Of a DNA stretch of 5,022 nt, positions 1 through 4,925 are shown piece by piece (positions within the stretch are counted from its first letter, which is position 1; every line of letters begins with the position of its first letter). The notes under the pieces were generated by a model. That model was not told the origin of the DNA. It ran no database searches and saw only the letters and a program-made list of their open reading frames with translations. The stretch spans positions 1-5,022 of the forward strand of contig DAIUFH010000112.1 in the NCBI GenBank assembly GCA_036844705.1. The letters are read 5' to 3'. Origin of the DNA: DAIUFH01 sp036844705. GTDB taxonomy: Bacteria > Bacillota > Clostridia > Tissierellales > Tissierellaceae. A program made the translations under genes and the position numbers.

Positions 1-260
1 GAATCTCCTTCTTTGATTCCCCGGTCAGTTCCCAATAACACGCAGCTTACGGTTTCACTTTCAAGGTTTAATGCCATACCATATATATCTCCTGGAAATT
101 CAATAAGTTCACCTGACATACAAGTTTCAAGTCCATCAATTACGGCAACCCCATCACCTATCTGAATTATGGTTCCTGTATCTATAGGATTAATCTTTTT
201 TTCATATTTATTTATTTGTTCTTTTATAATTTGACTAATATCTACTGATCCTAATGACAT
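1..260 (-). CDS. atpA: ATP synthase F1 subunit alpha, N-terminal part (cut by window edge)
   Basis: This is the first 86 codons of the alpha subunit of F1Fo ATP synthase, which forms the catalytic hexamer with beta at the cytoplasmic face of the membrane. The visible part is the N-terminal helix that contacts delta (about residues 1-25), followed by the beta-barrel domain. Family landmarks are GTVIQIGDGVAVIDGL (about 29-44), SGELIEFPGDIYGMALNLE (about 48-66) and VLLGTDRGIKEGDS near the edge. The nucleotide-binding domain with the Walker A motif lies outside the window. The start is the ATG at 258-260, with GAGG at 268-271 as ribosome binding site. It follows atpH after 17 bases, so it is the sixth gene of the operon. 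Identity is certain; only the missing C-terminal part cannot be judged. Confidence 0.96.
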   Translation of the reverse strand, partial: MSLGSVDISQIIKEQINKYEKKINPIDTGTIIQIGDGVAVIDGLETCMSGELIEFPGDIYGMALNLESETVSCVLLGTDRGIKEGD

Positions 261-277
261 CTTCTAACCTCAGCTTC

Positions 278-778
278 CTATAATGATACCTCTTTTAAGG
301 TTTTTCTAATTGACCTAAGCTCATTTCCCAATGTTGCATCTATAATCTTTTCCTCAACCTTTAAAAGAACTCCGCCTATAATAGATGTATCTACTTCATT
401 CTCAAGTACGATATCCTTTTGAATCTTTTCACTTAAAACAGATTTAAGCTTTAATTTAGATTCTTTATTCATTGGTACTGCTGTTATAGCTGTTACAGTC
501 ACTACATCAGAATATTTTAAAAATATCTTCTTTAATATTTTTAGCATTGGTCCTGAGACATTATCTTTAAAAACATTGTCAATTAAAATTCTCTTTTCAT
601 CTTCTCTAACATCAGGACTCATTAAAATTTGCACATATTCTGTCTCATTTTCCAAGATTTCTTTAACTAAATCTAACTCATTATGAGAATCTTCTGATTT
701 ATATAGTTCAAGACTAGCATCTACTAAAGAAAAATCACTTATCAAAGAGTAATCATTTTTTTTATTTAACTTAGCCAT
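278..778 (-). CDS. atpH: ATP synthase F1 subunit delta (stator subunit), shortened
   Basis: This is the delta (OSCP-type) subunit, which sits on top of F1 and ties the alpha N-termini to the b-subunit stalk. The protein has 166 residues. The N-terminal helical domain shows the usual pattern up to the SPDVREDEKRILIDNVF segment (about 54-70). The C-terminal domain has VTVTAITAVPM (about 93-103), the well-conserved ENEVDTSIIGGVLLK (about 126-140) and a closing helix, LRSIRKTLKEV. Compared with my memory of the family (about 177-182 residues), some 18 residues are missing around residues 80-88. The lost stretch is the end of one helix, the usual N/R-G-R turn and most of the next helix. The usual N-terminal YAxAL motif is also replaced (VDASLEL). 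The ATG at 776-778 lies inside the end of atpF (13-base overlap), with GAGGTAGG upstream, which suggests translational coupling. Identity is safe from its place between atpF and atpA. Confidence 0.93.
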   Translation of the reverse strand: MAKLNKKNDYSLISDFSLVDASLELYKSEDSHNELDLVKEILENETEYVQILMSPDVREDEKRILIDNVFKDNVSGPMLKILKKIFLKYSDVVTVTAITAVPMNKESKLKLKSVLSEKIQKDIVLENEVDTSIIGGVLLKVEEKIIDATLGNELRSIRKTLKEVSL

Positions 779-1281
779 TCTGATGTACCTACCTCATCAA
801 TAAATTTATCAATAAGATAATTTTGTTTATCTACATCTATTTGCTCCTCCATTATCTTAGAAGCAATCATAACAGCCAAATCTACTGATTGAAGTTTTGC
901 TTCTTCAAGTGCGTCCTTCTTTAGTCTTTCAACTTCCATCTCAGATTTTAGAATAATTTCTCTAGCCTCTTGTTTAGCTTCAGATATGATATTATCCTTC
1001 ATTTCTTCACCAAAACTTCTTGCATTTTCAATTATTTCCTGTGCCTGACGCTGTGTATTATCTATAAAGGCCTCCTGATCTTCTTTCAAAATTATGGCTT
1101 GTTCTTTTAAATCTTTTGCATCTTTGATTTCTGATAGGATATAATTCCTTCTTTCTTGAAGATACATATTGACCGGCACATATAAGAATTTCTTATAAAG
1201 TAAATATAGAATAAGCAAAGTAATGGCAGTAATTATCATACTTTGCAAATCTGGCATAACCATTACCTTATAATCACCCAA
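766..1281 (-). CDS. atpF: ATP synthase Fo subunit b (peripheral stalk), TTG start
   Basis: This is the b subunit, present as a dimer, which anchors the stator in the membrane and holds F1 still through delta. The 171 residues comprise a short N-terminus, one membrane helix (about 12-29), and then a long charged, heptad-like coiled coil (about 40-145) with many Glu, Lys and Ala. The C-terminal segment (IMEEQIDVDKQNYLIDKFIDEVG) contacts delta. The start codon is TTG at 1279-1281. It is chosen because a full AGGAGG at 1289-1294 lies 7 bases upstream, while the next in-frame ATG codons (residues 7 and 9) are too far from it. A strong hairpin lies 2 bases before this Shine-Dalgarno. The 3' end overlaps atpH by 13 bases. 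A weak TTG start on a good ribosome binding site may limit b to its low stoichiometry (inference). Confidence 0.95.
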   Translation of the reverse strand: MGDYKVMVMPDLQSMIITAITLLILYLLYKKFLYVPVNMYLQERRNYILSEIKDAKDLKEQAIILKEDQEAFIDNTQRQAQEIIENARSFGEEMKDNIISEAKQEAREIILKSEMEVERLKKDALEEAKLQSVDLAVMIASKIMEEQIDVDKQNYLIDKFIDEVGTSEWLS

Positions 1282-1288
1282 AATAACA

Positions 1289-1294
1289 CCTCCT
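1289..1294 (-). promoter_or_regulatory. Ribosome binding site that decides the TTG start of atpF
   Basis: A perfect AGGAGG on the minus strand ends 7 bases before TTG (1279-1281). It is about 25 bases from the first in-frame ATG, so it supports the TTG. It begins 2 bases after the atpE-atpF hairpin and is not paired within it. Confidence 0.8.
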
Positions 1295-1296
1295 AT

Positions 1297-1328
1297 ATCG
1301 TGGAATATATCTATACATATTCCACGAT
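1297..1328 (-). repeat. Perfect 12-bp inverted repeat (RNA hairpin) between atpE and atpF
   Basis: The arms ATCGTGGAATAT (1317-1328, read on the minus strand) and ATATTCCACGAT (1297-1308) match perfectly around an 8-base loop. The hairpin starts 7 bases after the atpE stop codon. No U-run follows it; the next bases are the atpF ribosome binding site, so it is not a standard terminator. Likely roles are a 3' end stabiliser for an atpE-containing transcript after processing, or a structure that changes translation of atpF. Both would raise the ratio of c to b. The structure is seen; the role is inferred. Confidence 0.8.
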
Positions 1329-1335
1329 TCTAATT

Positions 1336-1605
1336 CTATAAAGCACTCAATAGAGGTTGTACAAATAGCAATATGATAGCAATTATTAAACCATATATCG
1401 CATTGGTTTCTGTTATTGCCTGACCTAAAATCATAGTTCTAGTTATCTCTGCAGAAGCTTCAGGCTGTCTGCCCACTGCTTCACATGCTTTTCCTGCAGC
1501 AATACCTTGACCTAATGCACCCCCAAGACCTGCTAACATCGCAATACTAGCAGCTATTGCTGAACATCCCAATACAAACGCTTCACTTGATATACCTTGT
1601 AGCAT
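1336..1605 (-). CDS. atpE: ATP synthase Fo subunit c (rotor ring), probable Na+-binding type
   Basis: This is the c subunit, a two-helix hairpin that assembles into the rotor ring and carries the ion through the membrane. It has 89 residues. Helix 1 spans about 8-42, with the glycine-rich packing motif at 26-34 and Gln33. The polar loop is RQPEA (46-50). Helix 2 spans about 54-84, with the ion-carrying Glu66 followed by Thr67 and then Tyr71. Gln33, Glu66 and Thr67 (in the position of Ser66 of Ilyobacter) match the ligands known in Na+-translocating c-rings, whereas H+ types usually lack the Gln/Ser-Thr pair. The ATG at 1603-1605 is chosen over an upstream in-frame ATG at 1642-1644, because a ribosome binding site sits 8 bases before it and the longer version would overlap atpB and add an atypical hydrophilic leader. 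It lies 22 bases after atpB. Confidence 0.96.
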   Translation of the reverse strand: MLQGISSEAFVLGCSAIAASIAMLAGLGGALGQGIAAGKACEAVGRQPEASAEITRTMILGQAITETNAIYGLIIAIILLFVQPLLSAL

Positions 1606-1611
1606 ATATAA

Positions 1612-1623
1612 CTCCTCCCTCCT
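1612..1623 (-). promoter_or_regulatory. Doubled Shine-Dalgarno of atpE
   Basis: The minus strand reads AGGAGGGAGGAG, two overlapping Shine-Dalgarno cores. The proximal GGAGG (1614-1618) is 8 bases from the atpE ATG. It is the richest ribosome binding site in the operon, which suits the subunit needed in about ten copies or more per enzyme. Confidence 0.75.
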
Positions 1624-1627
1624 GTTG

Positions 1628-2296
1628 TTATTCTGTTGCGCCATCTATAAAAATCATTGTTAGCATAACAAAAATATAAGATTGTAGTATCCCGGTAAAT
1701 ATATCAAAATATAGATGCAGTGGTGCTGTAACTAATGGTGAAAAATAACCTAAAGCACCATGAAGCAATGCCATAATTAAAGAACCACTCATTATATTTC
1801 CGAATAAACGAAAAGACATAGATATAGGATTTGCTACTTCAGTTATGATATTTATAGGAGTCAATAAGGCAACAGGCTTTGTAAAACTTTTAAAATATCC
1901 TATTATACCACCTGAACTCTTGATTTTAACACCTTGTACTAATACAAATACAAATAGTGCTAAAGTTAGGGTAACGCTATAATCTGACGTAGGTGGCTCA
2001 AACCCTAATATTCCAAGTATATTTGCAAAGGCTATGAAACTAATCAAAACTGACATAACCGGTGCATATTGCATCTTATTCTCTCCCATGTTGCTTTTAA
2101 CCATGTTGTTAATGAATTCCACAAATATCTCTATTACATTCAAAAAATTTGAGGGGGCTTTATCTACCCTAGCCTTCTTTATCTCTTTATTGACCACAAT
2201 AGCAAGTATGGATAATACAATAGCCACTAAAATCCCATTCATTACCGTTTCAGGTATCACAATTGTTTTCCCATTTAATACAAATGATAAACTCAC
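1628..2296 (-). CDS. atpB: ATP synthase Fo subunit a (ion channel), GTG start
   Basis: This is the a subunit, the membrane stator protein that provides the two half-channels next to the c-ring. The 222 residues have several membrane helices (about 19-36, 79-98, 108-123, 158-180, 196-218) and the family landmarks. These are PPTSDYS (about 101-107), the essential arginine in SFRLFGN (Arg163, equal to E. coli Arg210), and a Gln at about 205 in LQSYIFVMLT (equal to E. coli Gln252). The position of E. coli Glu219 is Ser here. The open frame extends 3 codons further to a TTG at 2303-2305. That TTG directly abuts the AAGGAG at 2306-2311 with no spacing, so the GTG at 2294-2296 (9-base spacing) is the better start. 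It follows atpI by 60 bases and precedes atpE by 22. Confidence 0.95.
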   Translation of the reverse strand: MSLSFVLNGKTIVIPETVMNGILVAIVLSILAIVVNKEIKKARVDKAPSNFLNVIEIFVEFINNMVKSNMGENKMQYAPVMSVLISFIAFANILGILGFEPPTSDYSVTLTLALFVFVLVQGVKIKSSGGIIGYFKSFTKPVALLTPINIITEVANPISMSFRLFGNIMSGSLIMALLHGALGYFSPLVTAPLHLYFDIFTGILQSYIFVMLTMIFIDGATE

Positions 2297-2305
2297 TTTT
2301 AACAA

Positions 2306-2311
2306 CTCCTT
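2306..2311 (-). promoter_or_regulatory. Ribosome binding site that decides the GTG start of atpB
   Basis: AAGGAG on the minus strand is directly adjacent to an in-frame TTG, which is unusable spacing. It is 9 bases from the in-frame GTG at 2294-2296, so the protein should start as MSLSFVLNG rather than MLKVSLSF. Confidence 0.7.
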
Positions 2312-2356
2312 GCCTATTAGCTTATGTTAAACCAAACCTAGCATATTCTGGCTTCG

Positions 2357-2740
2357 TTATAATTTTGGTGATTCTAAAAAATTCCTATCTGCAACACTTA
2401 ATATATAGATGGCTATTTTAACCATATTGAGACCTATAAAAGTCCCAAATATATTTAGATAATCTGCAACTGCAGAAACTACTAATACTATGAAATATAT
2501 AAAAAATCTAAATAAATAATTGAATTGGGCGCGACTTTTCGCCCTTGCTGGCTCCATTCTAACTAATTTATTAGCGGAATCATTAATTAAATAGAAGGAT
2601 AGTATATTGATAGATGTACCAAATATATATCCTAAAATAATAGGATTGGGAGCATTGAAAAGAAATACCATAAACCCCATGACAAAAATACTACAAACGA
2701 TTACAACCTTAGCTACCTTAAACACTAGGTCTTTATTCAT
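2357..2740 (-). CDS. atpI: ATP synthase subunit I (assembly factor), first gene of the atp operon
   Basis: This is a small hydrophobic protein of 127 residues with four predicted membrane helices (about 8-28, 32-53, 75-94, 97-116). It has a basic cytoplasmic loop between helices 2 and 3 (about 57-72, with Arg and Lys). This layout, the G-x-N-x-x-K-I motif in the last helix and its place just before atpB identify the AtpI/ATP-synt_I family. Members of that family help assemble the c-ring and have been linked to cation supply; they are not part of the final enzyme. The start is the ATG at 2738-2740, with a modest GGAAG at 2748-2752 seven bases upstream. I see no convincing promoter in the 56 bases between it and the upstream hairpin. 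Confidence 0.9.
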   Translation of the reverse strand: MNKDLVFKVAKVVIVCSIFVMGFMVFLFNAPNPIILGYIFGTSINILSFYLINDSANKLVRMEPARAKSRAQFNYLFRFFIYFIVLVVSAVADYLNIFGTFIGLNMVKIAIYILSVADRNFLESPKL

Positions 2741-2796
2741 AGAATCACTTCCGATCTAATTGAAAAATCTTGTCTAAAGTTATAAAGTTAATTTTC

Positions 2797-2830
2797 ATAT
2801 TAAAAGAAGGATTAATCCTTCTTTTAATAT
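2797..2830 (-). terminator. 34-base perfect palindrome at the end of the antitoxin gene, probable (bidirectional) terminator
   Basis: The arms ATATTAAAAGAAGGAT and ATCCTTCTTTTAATAT pair perfectly around a central TA. As RNA, the core GAAGGA-UUAA-UCCUUC forms a 6-bp stem with a tetraloop, preceded by an A-rich and followed by a U-rich stretch (UUUUAAUAU). This is the layout of a two-way intrinsic terminator. It starts in the stop codon of the antitoxin gene. The U-tract is broken by AA and the GC core is short, so read-through into atpI is likely. Confidence 0.6.
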
Positions 2831-3075
2831 TATTCTTTTGAAACTTGATCATTATTGATTTCAGCTTTTAAATTTTTTTCAGCTTCTATTTCTTTCTTTA
2901 ATCTATCATAATGTTCACGCTCAAACATTTTTCTCTCATAAGCTTCCATACTCATAACAACTAGGTCACCATAACCATTTTTGGTCAAAAAAACTGGCTC
3001 TTGTGTTTCATGTACCAACTTTGAGATATCTGCAAAATGATTTCTTAGATCTGAAATCGGACGAATATGTGGCAT
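2830..3075 (-). CDS. Phd/YefM-family antitoxin without a visible toxin
   Basis: This is a small protein of 81 residues. The N-terminal part, with PISDLRNHFADISKLVHE (about 6-23), EPVFLTKNGYGDLVVMS (about 26-42) and MEAYER, is the Phd/YefM DNA-binding and dimerisation fold. The C-terminal part (about 50-81) is highly charged and probably helical, the region that binds and neutralises a RelE/Doc-type toxin in known pairs. The ATG at 3073-3075 is chosen over a TTG directly before it (3076-3078) because AGAGG at 3083-3087 is 7 bases away. Usually the toxin gene follows within a few bases. Here a terminator and then atpI follow, and the 197 bases upstream are non-coding, so it is an orphan. It may act as an autoregulated DNA-binding protein or in trans on a distant toxin. 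The family call is firm; the function is open. Confidence 0.85.
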   Translation of the reverse strand: MPHIRPISDLRNHFADISKLVHETQEPVFLTKNGYGDLVVMSMEAYERKMFEREHYDRLKKEIEAEKNLKAEINNDQVSKE

Positions 3076-3156
3076 CAATACACCTCTATTATAAAATTAT
3101 TATTTGAACTAAATATGAACAAATACTATCATTTTAATCATATTTTTATAAAAATA

Positions 3157-3185
3157 ATAATATCACAATTATGATATAATTTCAA
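3157..3185 (-). promoter_or_regulatory. Sigma-A type promoter of the antitoxin gene, extended -10
   Basis: On the minus strand, TTGAAA (3180-3185) and TATTAT (3157-3162) are separated by 17 bases. TG stands one base before the -10 (an extended -10 element). The predicted transcript start is near 3150, giving a leader of about 75 bases before the ATG at 3075. It lies just after the tandem terminators of the helicase gene. Confidence 0.65.
3160..3177. promoter_or_regulatory. Imperfect 18-bp palindrome overlapping the -10: possible operator
   Basis: ATATCACAATTATGATAT has two 9-base arms with one mismatched pair (3166/3171). It covers part of the -10 and most of the spacer, a typical place for a repressor site. 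Phd/YefM antitoxins bind palindromes over their own promoters, so autoregulation is the natural guess. The half-site differs from the classic GTACA cores, and AT-rich DNA gives palindromes by chance. Confidence 0.4.
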
Positions 3186-3214
3186 TGTGAAACTCTATAA
3201 AACATCTGGAATTT

Positions 3215-3250
3215 AAAAAAACTGTTGACAAAATTTAATTTATCAACAGT
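3215..3250 (-). terminator. Intrinsic terminator, second of two behind the helicase gene
   Basis: On the minus strand ACTGTTGA (3243-3250) pairs with TCAACAGT (3221-3228), an 8-bp stem around a 14-base loop that can add three A-U pairs. A run of seven T (3215-3221) follows directly. This is the better of the two tandem terminators. Confidence 0.78.
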
Positions 3251-3252
3251 CT

Positions 3253-3274
3253 AAAAAATGGATAAAATCCATTT
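3253..3274 (-). terminator. Intrinsic terminator overlapping the helicase stop codon
   Basis: AAATGGAT (3267-3274) and ATCCATTT (3256-3263) on the minus strand form an 8-bp stem with a 3-base loop, running into six T (3253-3258). The stem has only two G-C pairs, so it is probably weak. The second hairpin just downstream would catch read-through. Confidence 0.55.
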
Positions 3275-4925
3275 ATTTTTTCCTTGGATTTGCTTCTTCG
3301 ACTAATACTTTAGTTCCCTTAATTCTCTTGTTTGTTAGGGAATCAACTATTAAATTCGCATATTCATGAGATACCTCAACAAATGTAAATTTATCGTATA
3401 TATCTATATCTCCAATATATTTCTTATTTATATTTGTTTCCTGAATTATTGCAGATAAAATATGTCTAGGGCTAACTCCTTTTCTACTACCAATATTTAC
3501 ATAAAGCCTTGTCATTCCCTTTGTACGACCACTGCTTCTTGATTTATTTGATTTATCCTTTGATCCTTTTATTTCTTTTATTTTAAGCTTGCTTCCATAA
3601 TCTACCATATCTAACTCTTCATGACCGTCTAATCTATTATCAGTCATGTAGAATTTAAGAAGTGCCGCAGCTATATCAAGAGATGTATAATCTTCATGGA
3701 GAAGGCTGTCAACTATTTTCTCATATTTAGATAAATCTTTCTTATCTATTTCTTCCTTTATTTTATCAAGCATGATTGTTGTATATCTTGCTTCTATATC
3801 CTTAAGGGTAGGTAAGTCTCTTCTTTCAATCTTAGTCTTAGTGTATTTCTGAACATCCTTCAATTTATATATATCTCTTCCTGCTACAAAACTAAAGGCT
3901 TTGCCCTCTCTTCCTGCTCTAGCTGTTCTACCGATTCTATGAACATAATATTCTTCATCTTGAGGCATATCATAATTTATTACTAAATCTATATCATCTA
4001 CGTCCAATCCTCTAGCTGCAACATCTGTAGCCACTAAAATATCGATGGTGCCTTTTCTAAACTTGTTCATGACTGTATCTCTTTGAGATTGCTTCAAATC
4101 TCCGTGCAAACTGTCAGCAAAATATCCTCTACTCTGAAGCTCTCCTGTTAATTCATCAACCTTCTTCTTAGTATTGCAGAAAACTATGGTCAGCCTTGGA
4201 TTGTACATATCTATTAATCTACTTAGTATTTCTGTCTTCATATTTTGTTTTAATTCAAAGTATGCCTGATCAACCTTCGGTACAGTCAATTCTTTATGAA
4301 CTACCTTAATATACTCCGGATCCTTTTGATATCTAGATGCAAAGGCCATTATTTCATGTTCCATAGTAGCCGAGAAGAATGTGGTTTGACGTTCTTCAGG
4401 AAGGGTATTCATTACTAATTCGATATCATCCCTAAATCCCATATCAAACATTTCATCCGCCTCATCAAGAACCATCATCTTGATTTTGTCGGTCTTTATA
4501 GTTCTTCTATTTATGTGATCGATAACTCTTCCAGGTGTCCCAATTACAATCTGAACCCCTGCTTTAAGGGCCCTTAACTGTCTGTCAATAGGCTGACCCC
4601 CATATACCGGTAGAACCTTAACGCCTTTTTTATACTTACCTAAATTGCTAATTTCTTCAGCAACCTGTATCGATAACTCTCTTGTAGGACATAGAACTAA
4701 AGCCTGTATGCTTTTTTCCGTTGGATCTGCCATTTCTAATATTGGAATACCAAAGGATGCTGTTTTCCCAGTTCCTGTTTGAGCCTGCCCAACAACATCT
4801 CTGCCATCCAGTAGTACAGGTATAGCTTGTGCCTGAATAGGTGACATTTCCTCAAAACCCATTGCATCTATACCCTTTTTTATATCTTCCGATAAATCAA
4901 TATCCTCAAATCTAATTTTTTCCAT
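3273..4925 (-). CDS. deaD: DEAD-box ATP-dependent RNA helicase, DeaD/CsdA type with DbpA-like RNA-binding domain
   Basis: This is a 550-residue RNA helicase that uses ATP to unwind short RNA duplexes. Relatives act in ribosome assembly, mRNA decay and cold adaptation. All core motifs are intact: Q motif (Phe24, Gln31), motif I AQTGTGKT (48-55), Ia PTREL (80-84), Ib GTPGR (129-133), II DEAD (154-157), III SAT (185-187), IV IVFCNT (247-252), V ATDVAARGLD (299-308) and VI HRIGRTARAGR (329-339). Residues about 375-430 match the helical dimerisation region of CsdA/CshA relatives. A basic, Ser/Lys-rich linker (about 445-470) leads to a DbpA-type RNA-binding domain (about 471-545), which in YxiN/DbpA grips 23S rRNA. 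The start is the ATG at 4923-4925. AAGGAGG at 4939-4945 is 13 bases away, longer than ideal, but no closer in-frame start fits. Whether it is DeaD, CshA or YxiN in role cannot be settled from sequence alone. Confidence 0.95.
   Translation of the reverse strand: MEKIRFEDIDLSEDIKKGIDAMGFEEMSPIQAQAIPVLLDGRDVVGQAQTGTGKTASFGIPILEMADPTEKSIQALVLCPTRELSIQVAEEISNLGKYKKGVKVLPVYGGQPIDRQLRALKAGVQIVIGTPGRVIDHINRRTIKTDKIKMMVLDEADEMFDMGFRDDIELVMNTLPEERQTTFFSATMEHEIMAFASRYQKDPEYIKVVHKELTVPKVDQAYFELKQNMKTEILSRLIDMYNPRLTIVFCNTKKKVDELTGELQSRGYFADSLHGDLKQSQRDTVMNKFRKGTIDILVATDVAARGLDVDDIDLVINYDMPQDEEYYVHRIGRTARAGREGKAFSFVAGRDIYKLKDVQKYTKTKIERRDLPTLKDIEARYTTIMLDKIKEEIDKKDLSKYEKIVDSLLHEDYTSLDIAAALLKFYMTDNRLDGHEELDMVDYGSKLKIKEIKGSKDKSNKSRSSGRTKGMTRLYVNIGSRKGVSPRHILSAIIQETNINKKYIGDIDIYDKFTFVEVSHEYANLIVDSLTNKRIKGTKVLVEEANPRKK

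Noticed and set aside
1606..1644. Thirteen-residue N-terminal extension of atpE
   Set aside because: Its codons contain the atpE ribosome binding site and overlap the end of atpB. The leader (MAQQNNNRREELY) is unlike c subunits, which start just before the first helix.
2297..2305. TTG start for atpB three codons upstream
   Set aside because: It directly abuts AAGGAG with no spacing, so ribosomes cannot use it with this site. The GTG at 2294-2296 has 9 bases.
2034..2330. Plus-strand open frame of 98 codons
   Set aside because: It lies opposite atpB, which is beyond doubt. The translation has no family features and the frame is a shadow of the a-subunit codons.
2306..2356. Search for a hairpin or small gene between atpI and atpB
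   Set aside because: Only short, interrupted complementarity around GCTA/TAGC was seen; no stem worth naming and no reading frame with a ribosome binding site.
3076..3078. TTG start for the antitoxin, one codon before the ATG
   Set aside because: The following ATG has better spacing (7 against 4 bases) to AGAGG and is the stronger codon.
3175..3180. TATAAT on the plus strand as a -10
   Set aside because: No -35 at the right distance (AAATAA instead), and it would transcribe into the back of the helicase terminators and gene. It is the other strand of the antitoxin promoter palindrome.
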